This document shows, one piece after another, positions 53,216-60,511 of a stretch of 64,000 bases of DNA. Each line of letters starts with the position of its first letter. Within the stretch, counting starts at the first letter, position 1. Source of the DNA: Gemmatimonas sp. (lineage in GTDB: Bacteria; Gemmatimonadota; Gemmatimonadetes; Gemmatimonadales; Gemmatimonadaceae). The stretch is taken from positions 124,001 to 188,000 of the forward strand of contig NZ_JANPLK010000080.1 in the NCBI RefSeq assembly GCF_031426495.1, in the 5' to 3' direction. The notes under the pieces were generated by a model, which ran no database searches, had not been told where the DNA came from, and saw only the letters and a program-made list of their open reading frames with translations. Made by a program: the position numbers and the translations under genes.

Positions 53216-54090
53216 GGCACGAGCCTTTCGATGCGGGTCACGAGAATACCTTCACCGCCAAGGGCGCGGAGCTGGGAGATGGTGCGGTAAATCGTATCCG
53301 CGCTGACCACCGCGTGCACGGCCACGTACTTCCCGTGATCGGCAATCTCGATGACCGTCGGACCGTTGAGCCCGGGAAGCACGGCGCGGACCTCATCGAG
53401 GGCGGCGCGAGGCACGTTGGCCATGAGATAACGCTGGCCGCGGGCCCGGATCACCGACCCGAGCGCGGTGACGAGGTCGTTCAGTTCTTGGACGCGCGAC
53501 GGATCGCCATTGCGGGGGCCGTTGACGGCGGTGACGAGGTGGGCGCTCGACTGCATGACCGTCTCGATCTCCCGCAGCCCGTTCATTTTGAGCGTCGAGC
53601 CGGTCGACGTGAGATCCACGACGATGTCGGCAATGCCCAAGTGGGGAGCGATTTCGGCGGCCCCGGACACCGGCACGACTTCCACCGGGCGGCCGCGCGA
53701 CTCGAAGAAGGTGCGCGTGATGCGGGGGAAGACCGTGGCGACGCGGGCCGCCTTGCCGTCGGCGCCGATGTCCTCGATGGCGCGAATGCCCGAGTCGTCC
53801 TTGGCGGCCACCACGAGGCGGCAGCGGCCGAAGCCGAGGTCAAGGTGGGAGCGCAGGTCCCGTCCCGACTCATTGACCAGGTCCATGCCGGTCACGCCGA
53901 CATCGGCGGCGCCGTCGGCGACGAACTCCGGAATGTCCTGGGCGCGCACGAAGATGGCTTCGAACTCTCCCCCCAAGGAAGCCGTGAGGGCGCGCTCTCC
54001 CGACGAGCGGACCTCGAGACCAGCGTCGTTGAACAACTCACGGGTGTCTTCACTCAGGCGCCCTTTGTTGGGCAGCGCGATTCGTAGCAT
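53212..54090 (-). CDS. hisG: ATP phosphoribosyltransferase, long form
   Basis: A 292-residue HisG of the long type: two periplasmic-binding-like catalytic domains (GIRAIEDIGADGKAARVAT, DLTSTGSTLKMNG) plus a C-terminal ACT-like regulatory domain (about 215-292, GPTVIEIADHGKYVAVHAVV). The ACT-like part allows histidine feedback inhibition without HisZ, fitting the absence of hisZ here. First structural gene, following an attenuator-like leader; the ATG lies 29 nt after the U-tract. Confidence 0.96.
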   Translation of the reverse strand: MLRIALPNKGRLSEDTRELFNDAGLEVRSSGERALTASLGGEFEAIFVRAQDIPEFVADGAADVGVTGMDLVNESGRDLRSHLDLGFGRCRLVVAAKDDSGIRAIEDIGADGKAARVATVFPRITRTFFESRGRPVEVVPVSGAAEIAPHLGIADIVVDLTSTGSTLKMNGLREIETVMQSSAHLVTAVNGPRNGDPSRVQELNDLVTALGSVIRARGQRYLMANVPRAALDEVRAVLPGLNGPTVIEIADHGKYVAVHAVVSADTIYRTISQLRALGGEGILVTRIERLVP

Positions 54091-54119
54091 GACGGTCTGG
54101 GAAAGGAGAGCAGGACGGG

Positions 54120-54154
54120 AAAAAACAAACGGCCCGTCCGGAAGGGACGGGCCG
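54120..54154 (-). terminator. Attenuator terminator of the his operon
   Basis: On the minus strand the RNA reads a 10-bp perfect stem CGGCCCGTCC with its complement GGACGGGCCG, 5-nt loop, then TTTGTTTTTT (54129-54120). It is a classic factor-independent terminator, but it stands between the his promoter and hisG, 40 nt after the stop of the histidine-rich leader frame. Confidence 0.88.
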
Positions 54155-54227
54155 AGGATCGCTTGGGTGCTGCGGGATCAGCGAGCTGTGCTGGTCACCG
54201 TGGCATACACGAAGCGCCCCGACCCGT
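54147..54227 (-). promoter_or_regulatory. Predicted antiterminator pairing in the his leader RNA
   Basis: The segment ACGGGTCGGGG (54227-54217, leader codons 16-19) can pair over 11 continuous positions, two of them G-U, with CCTCGGCCCGT (54157-54147), which includes the 5' arm of the terminator. The two structures are mutually exclusive. A ribosome stalled on the upstream His codons 6-8 would leave ACGGGTCGGGG free to form the antiterminator. Confidence 0.6.
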
Positions 54228-54272
54228 ATGGCCGTGGCTGCAATGCGCATGATGGTGGCGGATGCTCTGCAT
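54195..54272 (-). CDS. hisL: Histidine-rich leader peptide of the his operon
   Basis: A 25-residue frame starting at ATG 54272 and ending TGA 54195. Residues 6-15 read HHHAHCSHGH, six His in ten, the hallmark of a his-operon leader. The peptide itself has no other role; it lets the ribosome sense charged tRNA-His. No ribosome-binding site precedes the ATG, but the promoter 11 nt upstream suggests the transcript begins only about four bases before it, so initiation may be leaderless. Confidence 0.8.
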   Translation of the reverse strand: MQSIRHHHAHCSHGHTGRGASCMPR

Positions 54273-54282
54273 GATTGAGAGG

Positions 54283-54311
54283 AGCGTAGTGGGACACGGA
54301 ACGCCCGTCAA
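54283..54311 (-). promoter_or_regulatory. Candidate promoter of the his operon
   Basis: On the minus strand TTGACG (54311-54306) and TACGCT (54288-54283) are separated by exactly 17 nt, a near-consensus sigma-70-type pair. The predicted start is A54276, giving a five-base or shorter untranslated region before the leader ATG. Confidence 0.6.
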
Positions 54312-54348
54312 GGAGGAAAACCCCGACGGCCCTTGGCGCGGCGGGGGC

Positions 54349-54383
54349 TTGTGAATAACTTCACAATGCTCGTAGGGCCCTAC
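54349..54383. promoter_or_regulatory. Two palindromes in the hisL/cupredoxin divergent region
   Basis: TTGTGAATAACTTCACAA (54349-54366) has perfect 7-bp arms about a 4-nt centre, and GTAGGGCCCTAC (54372-54383) is a perfect 12-bp palindrome. They sit 38-72 nt upstream of the his -35 and 65-99 nt before the cupredoxin ATG. Both fit operator sites for an unidentified repressor or activator. Confidence 0.45.
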
Positions 54384-54447
54384 GCGCACAGGACTCGTCC
54401 TGTAGAAAGGTAAAAATTTTCGATCAGGCTCTAGGAGGCCTCTCGAC

Positions 54448-54951
54448 ATGCGGTTTCTCGGTTTTGCAGTAGTGACGGGCGCAGCGATCGTGCTGGGCGC
54501 GTGCGGTGGAGACAAGGCGGCCACGACGGATTCGGCGGCGGCTCCGGCTGGTGACACGACGGCCATGGCTCCGGCTGCGGCTCCGGCTGCGGCGGGCGCA
54601 ATGGCCCCGATCACGGGCACGACGCACGAAGTGAAGATGATCGGCGACGGCGCTGGCTACCGTTTCGAGCCGGCCAACCTCACGATTGCCGCCGGCGACG
54701 GTGTCAAGTTCATCATGATCAGCGGTGGCCCGCACAACGTCGCGTTCGATCCGGCCGTGGTTCCGGCCGCCGCGAAGGCGCAGCTCTCGGCGAACATGCC
54801 GGAGCAGTCGGGTGAGCTCTCGGGCAAGATGATGCTGAACGCGGACGAGACCTACACGATCTCGTTCGGCGGCATGGCGGCTGGCGAGTATGCCTACAAT
54901 TGCACGCCGCACCTTGCCATGAACATGAAGGGCGTGATCACGGTCAAGTAA
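54448..54951 (+). CDS. Cupredoxin (azurin/plastocyanin-like) lipoprotein
   Basis: A 167-residue lipoprotein: lipobox LGAC (Cys19), an Ala/Pro-rich linker to about residue 52, then a type-1 copper domain. Likely ligands: His96 (SGGPHNVAF), Cys152, His155 and a Met at 158 or 160 (YNCTPHLAMNM). It should shuttle electrons in the periplasm, anchored to a membrane. AGGAGG stands 10 nt before the ATG. A strong hairpin terminator follows. Confidence 0.92.
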   Translation: MRFLGFAVVTGAAIVLGACGGDKAATTDSAAAPAGDTTAMAPAAAPAAAGAMAPITGTTHEVKMIGDGAGYRFEPANLTIAAGDGVKFIMISGGPHNVAFDPAVVPAAAKAQLSANMPEQSGELSGKMMLNADETYTISFGGMAAGEYAYNCTPHLAMNMKGVITVK

Positions 54952-54979
54952 TTCGAACGGTCTCCGTTCGGCAGGAAAC

Positions 54980-55012
54980 CGCGGGGGCTGGCGAACATCG
55001 CCAGCCCCCGCG
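54980..55012 (+). terminator. Hairpin terminator after the cupredoxin gene
   Basis: A perfect 15-bp stem (CGCGGGGGCTGGCGA, 3-nt loop, complement) followed by TTCGTTTG, 28 nt after the stop. A smaller hairpin (CGAACGG/CCGTTCG) precedes it at 54955-54971. Confidence 0.88.
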
Positions 55013-55029
55013 TTCGTTTGTAGAGTCTC

Positions 55030-56844
55030 ATGTCCATCCTTCCCACGCTGCCTCCTCCGGCGTCGGCTACCGCCGAACACGCCGCGCCCACGCCGCTCAC
55101 CGCCACGCGGCCGCGCGCCGGTCAGCGCGCGCGTTGGCTGGCCGCCCGCACGCGCAATGCCGCACGCCATGGCCTGTTGATTGCTTCGATCGGCGCGCTA
55201 GTCGTGATCGCGGCGCTGCTGCTGTTCGTGCTGCTGCCACGTCAGGTCGATCGTGCCCTCGCGGCCCAGATTGCCGCGCTGCCGCCGACGCGCGATACGC
55301 TGGCGCTGCAGGTCGAACTGCTGGCTGCGCGTCGTGAACTGACCCGTCTCGAAACATCGATCGCGGCCGCGGCGATTGCGTCACGCGCCGATGCCACCGC
55401 GCCGCGCGCCCCCACGGCGTTCCCCGACACCGCGACCGTCGCCCCGGTCGTGATCGTGCGGGACAGCGCCACCGCAGACTTGCAGCGACAGCTGGTGCGT
55501 ATTCGTCAGGCCCCACTGGTGGAGAGCTATCGGGCACTGGCGGACACCCGGCTGCTGCGCGATGACGCGCGCGCTCACGCCATGATCGACTCGATCGAAC
55601 AGCTGCACGCTGAGCGCGAAGCGTACGCGGCGCTGAGTGGCCCCGACGCGCGATATGCCTCCATGACGGCGCGGCTCACGCCGCTCGGACAGCGCCTCAC
55701 GCGCCTCGCCGAATCGACGTACGCCAGTGCGCTGGCCGCGTCATCCGCGACCGCATCCAATGCGCTGCCGAATGCGGCCGGCGTTGCCGTTGGCACCACC
55801 GTCGGCACCGCCGCGGACAGTGGACTGGCCGCCCCACTACTCGTCGTGCAGCGGCCAATGCCCGACAGTGCGCTCGAGCACGCACGTGCGGCCTCTGCGG
55901 ACACCGTCGCGCGCACCGAACGGGCCTGGCGCGACGCCCAATCGCTGAACGCCGACCTGCAGGCGAAGCGGGATGCGCTCCGCGCGCGCATGCAACTCGA
56001 CATTCCGCCCATGGCGATGCTGTTGGCGTCTCTGGTGCTCGGCTTGGTGCTTGGTTTCGCGTTCGTGTTATGGCGCGAGCTGCGTCGTCCCACGGTCGGT
56101 GACGCGCAGGAGCTCGAGGCGATCACGCGCACACGGGTGATCGTCCATCGCGAGATGGCCGCATCGGTCCGCGCTACGCGTGCGCGCCGCCGGGCGGATG
56201 ACCAGTTGCCACCGGTCATGCAGCCCACCGACGAGGCGTGGCCGTTGCTGCATCTCACGCTCAGCAGCATCGGTGACGTATCGCGCCATGTCGAAGTGGT
56301 GGCTGACCAGCCGGTCTTGGCCGGGGCGGTGGCGCTCAATTTGTCGGCGGTCGCGGCCCATGAATCTCGGGCCACGGTGCTGGTGGACGCCGCCCAGCAC
56401 CGCGGCGCGCTGATCGCTTTGCTCCCCGCGTCTGTGCTGACCATTGCGTCGTCCACGAGGGCAGCGAGTGCGGCGTCCGACACGTCGGGGCACGCGCGAT
56501 GGGATGCGCCACGTTCGCTCGCGATCGGTCGCGATACGTTCATCGATATCGTGTTGCCGCGTCGCGTCCGTTCACAACACACGGGTCGTGAGGTCGGCGT
56601 GCCATCCGATTCGGCCTCGATGGTCGATGATCTGCAACGGGTGGCGAAGCATCATGATCTCGCGGTGTTCATCACCGACCACGATCTGGAGCAGCAGGTG
56701 CCGCCTGATACCGATGTCGTGCTCTGCGCGCGTCCCGGTGTCACCACGCTGGCCTGGTTGTCCCGCACCATGCGTCAGCTCGAGGATCGCGGGCGTCGCG
56801 TGCGCGCCGTGGTGCTCTGGTCGGCCGATCTCCCGCTGGCCTGA
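55030..56844 (+). CDS. Wzz-like polysaccharide co-polymerase with degenerate BY-kinase-like domain
   Basis: A 604-residue inner-membrane protein. Transmembrane segments are at about 48-69 and 328-348, enclosing a mostly helical periplasmic domain (about 70-325; RRELTRLETSI, LQRQLVRIRQ), the topology of Wzz/BY-kinase chain-length regulators. The cytoplasmic C-terminus resembles the Rossmann part of bacterial tyrosine kinases (VALNLSAVAAHESRATVLVDAA) but lacks the Walker A GKS. It may regulate polysaccharide length without phosphorylating. No capsule genes are adjacent. The periplasmic part has an Ala/Thr-rich low-complexity insertion near 238-265. Confidence 0.75.
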   Translation: MSILPTLPPPASATAEHAAPTPLTATRPRAGQRARWLAARTRNAARHGLLIASIGALVVIAALLLFVLLPRQVDRALAAQIAALPPTRDTLALQVELLAARRELTRLETSIAAAAIASRADATAPRAPTAFPDTATVAPVVIVRDSATADLQRQLVRIRQAPLVESYRALADTRLLRDDARAHAMIDSIEQLHAEREAYAALSGPDARYASMTARLTPLGQRLTRLAESTYASALAASSATASNALPNAAGVAVGTTVGTAADSGLAAPLLVVQRPMPDSALEHARAASADTVARTERAWRDAQSLNADLQAKRDALRARMQLDIPPMAMLLASLVLGLVLGFAFVLWRELRRPTVGDAQELEAITRTRVIVHREMAASVRATRARRRADDQLPPVMQPTDEAWPLLHLTLSSIGDVSRHVEVVADQPVLAGAVALNLSAVAAHESRATVLVDAAQHRGALIALLPASVLTIASSTRAASAASDTSGHARWDAPRSLAIGRDTFIDIVLPRRVRSQHTGREVGVPSDSASMVDDLQRVAKHHDLAVFITDHDLEQQVPPDTDVVLCARPGVTTLAWLSRTMRQLEDRGRRVRAVVLWSADLPLA

Positions 56845-56919
56845 GGAATCGCGCCGCCGGCGTCCTGGCAACGGTGTGCGCCGTGGCGCGTTGTGTGGTC
56901 GTCGGCTAGTCTCCGAGGT

Positions 56920-57354
56920 ATGTGGGCTGATACGCTGTTGTCACTCGAACGTGGTCACCTGATCCGCCTCGCGCTGTGGGCCGGCGCGTGTGTGTTGAGC
57001 GGGACGTCGCTGCTGGCGTGGTTGATGGTGCGTCGCACGACGGCGCCGCTGTTGCGGCATTTTGCGATGCAGACCGCGGCGTGGGGAGCGGTGAACCTCG
57101 CCATCGCCGCGTGGGCGTGGCGCGGATTGGCCTTTCGCGACTTCGCCGGCACGCAGAGGCTGTTGAACGTGCTCTGGCTGAACACCGGTCTGGACGTGGG
57201 GTATGCCGCCGTCGGTGTCACCCTGGCGCTGACCGCCTGGCGCTGGGGGCAGCGCCCCGGTGGCATCGGCGCCGGTTTTGGGGTCGTGGTGCAGGGCATT
57301 GCGCTCGCGTTACTTGATCTGCGGCTCATCTTGGCGATTGGGCCGCTGCGATAG
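56920..57354 (+). CDS. Small multi-pass membrane protein
   Basis: A 144-residue protein with four hydrophobic segments (about 17-36, 48-67, 88-106, 119-137). Between them, short basic loops (RRTTAPLLRH) suggest an inside-out arrangement. I cannot name a family; conserved-looking motifs are TAAWGAVNLAIAAWAW and GLDVGYAAVG. The ATG is close to a CCGAGGT ribosome-site-like element. Its TAG stop is the first triplet of the repeat field that follows. Confidence 0.75.
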   Translation: MWADTLLSLERGHLIRLALWAGACVLSGTSLLAWLMVRRTTAPLLRHFAMQTAAWGAVNLAIAAWAWRGLAFRDFAGTQRLLNVLWLNTGLDVGYAAVGVTLALTAWRWGQRPGGIGAGFGVVVQGIALALLDLRLILAIGPLR

Positions 57355-57502
57355 GGAGTAGGGAGTAGGGAGTACGGGGTAGGGAAGGGGATGTCCTCAG
57401 CGATACTCCGTACACCTGACTCGTGAACATCGTACTCCGTACTCCGTACTCCGTACTCCTTACTCCTTACTCCTTACTCCCTACTCCGTACTCCCTACTT
57501 CC
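57354..57502. repeat. Heptanucleotide repeat field arranged as an inverted repeat
   Basis: Three copies of GGGAGTA then CGGGGTA occupy 57354-57381; from 57433 to 57502 stand ten tandem copies of the inverse unit TACTCCN (N varies G, T, C). The two blocks face each other across about 51 nt, so the strand can fold into a long hairpin. The field fills the gap between the small membrane protein and the methionine-sulfoxide reductase; the second block ends two bases before the latter's ATG. Confidence 0.85.
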
Positions 57503-57504
57503 CC

Positions 57505-58014
57505 ATGGAACCCGTCATCCCTGATCTTCGCGCGGAGCCGCGCATTAGCGCGTACGCGCAGCTGCTCGAGATGCAGTCGTTGCTGCTCGAGGGCAGCGAC
57601 GACGCCATCGCTGGCATGGCGACCGTTAGCGCGCTGCTGCACCACGCATTCGGTCATCTGTGGACGGGATTCTACCGTGTGGTCGAGCCCGGGCGCCTGT
57701 TGCGCGTCGGCCCGTATCAGGGGTCGCTGGGATGTCAGGAAATCACGTTCGGGCGTGGCGTGTGCGGGACGGCGGCGGCCGAGCGTCGCACCGTCGTGGT
57801 GGCCGACGTGCATGATTTCCCGGGACACATCACCTGCGATCCGCGATCGCAGAGTGAGATCGTGGTGCCGGTGTTCGACGCATCGGGGGCATTGATGGCC
57901 GTGCTCGATATCGACTCGTCGGTTCCGGCCGCCTTCAGTGACGCCGATCGCGACGGGCTCGAGAAGCTGGTGGCTTGGTTTGCCCGCGCGACGTATGTTC
58001 CCCTTCCTGCCTGA
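57505..58014 (+). CDS. msrC: Free-methionine-(R)-sulfoxide reductase (GAF domain)
   Basis: A 169-residue GAF-fold enzyme that reduces free L-methionine-(R)-sulfoxide. The three signature cysteines are Cys77 (GSLGCQEI), Cys87 (GRGVCGTA) and Cys111 (GHITCDP), with the conserved SEIVVPV after them. Cytoplasmic oxidative-stress repair. The ATG directly follows the heptamer repeats, so there is no normal ribosome-binding site. The next gene overlaps or abuts it. Confidence 0.92.
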   Translation: MEPVIPDLRAEPRISAYAQLLEMQSLLLEGSDDAIAGMATVSALLHHAFGHLWTGFYRVVEPGRLLRVGPYQGSLGCQEITFGRGVCGTAAAERRTVVVADVHDFPGHITCDPRSQSEIVVPVFDASGALMAVLDIDSSVPAAFSDADRDGLEKLVAWFARATYVPLPA

Positions 58015-58033
58015 CACCTCAGTCGCCCCGTCG

Positions 58034-58630
58034 ATGACCGGCTACTCCGATCGGATCAACCACGCCTTCGCCTTCGCGGCGAAGCACCACGATCAGCAGG
58101 TCCGCAAAGGCACGCGGCTCCCGTATCTCACGCATCCCGCCAATGTCGCGGTGATTCTCACCCGATACGGGTGCGGTGAGGACACGGTGGTCGCCGGCAT
58201 CCTGCACGATGTCGTGGGCGATTGTGTCCGCGACGGCTGGACGCGCGAAACGCTCGACGAGCGCATCGGCACCAAGTTCGGCAACAGCATGCTCGAGATG
58301 CTGCTGTCCGTGACGGAGCGTCGCATCGATGACGATGGCGTCGAACTCTCGTCGGACGATCGCAAGGACGATTACCTCGAGCGGCTCTCACTCGCGAGTG
58401 AAGACGCGTTGTGGGTCTGCGCCGCCGACAAGGTGCACCACGCGAATTCGATTCTCTCGGATCTGCGCCGCACATCCTTTCCGGAAACGGTGTGGGGACG
58501 GTTTGCCGCCGGCCGCGAAGGCACCGTGCGCCAGTATGTGCGCGTGAGCGAACGACTGCGCGCGATCGGCTTCAACGCACCGATCGTCGACGAACTCGCG
58601 CACGCCGCCGCGGAGCTGGGCCGGATTTAG
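58034..58630 (+). CDS. HD-domain hydrolase, SpoT/RelA-hydrolase-like
   Basis: A 198-residue protein with the HD signature: AAKHHDQQVRKG, PYLTHPANVAVIL, and HDVVGDCVRDG, resembling the hydrolase half of Rel/SpoT (small alarmone hydrolase type). It may cleave (p)ppGpp or other nucleotides. The start is uncertain: ATG 58034 (MTGYSDRINHAF) fits family N-termini; ATG 57995 would overlap msrC by 20 nt. Convergent with ispG, 3 nt apart. Confidence 0.8.
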   Translation: MTGYSDRINHAFAFAAKHHDQQVRKGTRLPYLTHPANVAVILTRYGCGEDTVVAGILHDVVGDCVRDGWTRETLDERIGTKFGNSMLEMLLSVTERRIDDDGVELSSDDRKDDYLERLSLASEDALWVCAADKVHHANSILSDLRRTSFPETVWGRFAAGREGTVRQYVRVSERLRAIGFNAPIVDELAHAAAELGRI

Positions 58631-58633
58631 TCG

Positions 58634-59875
58634 CTACACGCCAGCCGTCGCGCCGTAGCTCGTCTCGACGTAGTTCTCGAGGATCACCAGAAACTCCTCG
58701 ACGATCTTGTCGCCCTTGAGGGTCGTGAACAGCTTGCCGTCCACGTACACCGGCGCCTTCGGTTCTTCGAACGTGCCCGGTAACGAGATGCCGATGTTTG
58801 CGTGCTTGGATTCACCCGGCCCGTTCACGACGCATCCCATCACGGCGACTTTCATCTCGACCACGCCCGGACGCGACTCGCGCCACACCGGCATCTGTTC
58901 GCGCAGATAACCCTGAATGTCTTCCGCCATGTGCTGGAAGAACGTGCTGGTGGTGCGGCCGCAGCCTGGGCACGCCGTCACCTGCGGCGCGAAGGAGCGC
59001 AGGCCCAGCGACTGCAGAATCTGCTGCGCCACGAACACTTCTTCGCGACGATCGCCATTCGGTTTCGGCGTGAGTGACACGCGAATCGTGTCGCCGATGC
59101 CTTCGCTGAGCAGGATGGCCAGTGCCGCACTGGAAGCCACAATCCCCTTGGCGCCCATGCCTGCTTCGGTGAGCCCCAGATGCAGCGGATAGTCGCAGCG
59201 CCTGGCGAGTCGACGGTAGCACTCCACCAGATCGGGTACGACGGAAATCTTCGCGCTCACGATGATCTTGTCGTGACCGAGACCCACTTCTTCGGCCAGC
59301 GCGGCGGAGCGCAGCGCACTCTCGAGCATGGCGTCCATGTACACGTCCTTCGCGTCGCGCGGCTCGGCCGACTTCGCGTTGGCGTCCATCATGTCGGTGA
59401 GCAGGTTCTGGTCGAGCGATCCCCAGTTCACCCCGATGCGTACCGGCTTGTCGTGATCGATCGCCGCCTGCACGATGGTCGTGAAATTGGTGTCGCGGTG
59501 CTTCGTGCCCACGTTGCCCGGATTGATCCGGTACTTGTCGAGCGCGGCGGCGCACTGCGGATACTTCGTGAGCAGCAGGTGCCCGTTGTAGTGGAAGTCT
59601 CCGATGAGCGGGACATCCAACCCGCGATCTTCCAGCCGCTGCCGGATCTCGGGCACGGCTTGTGCTGCTTCGTCGTTGTTGACGGTGATGCGCACTTTCT
59701 GCGACCCGGCCTCGAACAGCGCCGCGACCTGATCGGCCGTACCGGCGGCGTCAGCCGTATCGGTGTTCGTCATCGACTGCACCACGATCGGTGCCGAGGA
59801 GCCGACAGAGACACCGCGCACCTTGGTGGTGACGGTAGGACGACGAGTGCTAAAGCCGTGAACGGAAGACACCAT
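58634..59875 (-). CDS. ispG: 4-hydroxy-3-methylbut-2-enyl diphosphate synthase
   Basis: A 413-residue iron-sulfur enzyme of the MEP isoprenoid pathway. The 4Fe-4S ligands Cys302 and Cys305 (CPGCGR), Cys348 (GCVVNGPGES) and Glu355 are intact. The TIM-barrel part begins VGSSAPIVVQSMTNTDT. Length matches short-type bacterial IspG. ATG 59875 begins a normal N-terminus; a longer frame upstream lacks homology. It is divergent from the gene at 59997. Confidence 0.95.
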   Translation of the reverse strand: MVSSVHGFSTRRPTVTTKVRGVSVGSSAPIVVQSMTNTDTADAAGTADQVAALFEAGSQKVRITVNNDEAAQAVPEIRQRLEDRGLDVPLIGDFHYNGHLLLTKYPQCAAALDKYRINPGNVGTKHRDTNFTTIVQAAIDHDKPVRIGVNWGSLDQNLLTDMMDANAKSAEPRDAKDVYMDAMLESALRSAALAEEVGLGHDKIIVSAKISVVPDLVECYRRLARRCDYPLHLGLTEAGMGAKGIVASSAALAILLSEGIGDTIRVSLTPKPNGDRREEVFVAQQILQSLGLRSFAPQVTACPGCGRTTSTFFQHMAEDIQGYLREQMPVWRESRPGVVEMKVAVMGCVVNGPGESKHANIGISLPGTFEEPKAPVYVDGKLFTTLKGDKIVEEFLVILENYVETSYGATAGV

Positions 59876-59996
59876 TGAACCCGGTTGAGAGTGGCAGCCG
59901 TAAGGTAGCGCGGGCAGGGACTCCTCCCCAAGTTCCCCCGCGGGCCAGTTGTCTCTCAGATTGGCCCGTCGTTGCACTCACAACCCCGTCGCCGCC

Positions 59997-60458
59997 GTGT
60001 CCGATCCCATTCCGCCGTCCGAGTCATCCGAAGGCGCCTCCGAGAGCCTGTCGGCCACCCCTGCGCCCAAGCCCCGACAGTCCTTCCTGCGCCGGCACTG
60101 GCTGGCGGTGGGTGTCTTGGGCGTCTTCGGCCTTCCGGCCCTTGGGATTGCCCTCTGGGCCACAATCGCACTCAGCTGGAGCTACTCCAGTGGCAAGCGG
60201 GCCGGCTACGTCCAGAAGATGTCCCGGAAGGGCTACGTCTGTAAAACCTGGGAGGGCACCCTCTATACCGACATCGCCCGCGGTTTCCGGTCGGACAGTT
60301 TCTCGTTCACGGTGCGCAGCGATTCGCTCGCTCATGTGATCGAGACGCTCAGCGGCAAGAGAGTTGCAGTGGACTACGATCAGCACATCTATGTGCCGAC
60401 GTCCTGCTTTGGCGATACCGAGTACTTCGTGACCGGCGTGAGCGTGCTGCCGGAGTAA
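59997..60458 (+). CDS. Small conserved membrane protein
   Basis: A 153-residue protein from GTG 59997 (VSDPIPPSESSEG), with a Ser/Pro-rich N-terminus, one transmembrane segment (about 37-58) and a short extracytoplasmic domain with the pattern YSSGKRAGYVQKMSRKGYVC-KTWEGTL. Homologues with this pattern are sometimes misannotated as 6-phosphogluconate dehydrogenase; no enzymatic motif exists. A cysteine pair (VCK and TSCFGD) may form a disulfide. The function is unknown. Confidence 0.75.
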   Translation: MSDPIPPSESSEGASESLSATPAPKPRQSFLRRHWLAVGVLGVFGLPALGIALWATIALSWSYSSGKRAGYVQKMSRKGYVCKTWEGTLYTDIARGFRSDSFSFTVRSDSLAHVIETLSGKRVAVDYDQHIYVPTSCFGDTEYFVTGVSVLPE

Positions 60459-60511
60459 GTCGAAGGGCGGCTCCGGGGCGGGCGGGTCCTTTACCGCAGC
60501 CCGGAGATTGC

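Noticed and set aside
57433..57502. Tandem TACTCCN units as a CRISPR array
   Set aside because: Units are 7 bp with no spacers and no cas genes are near.
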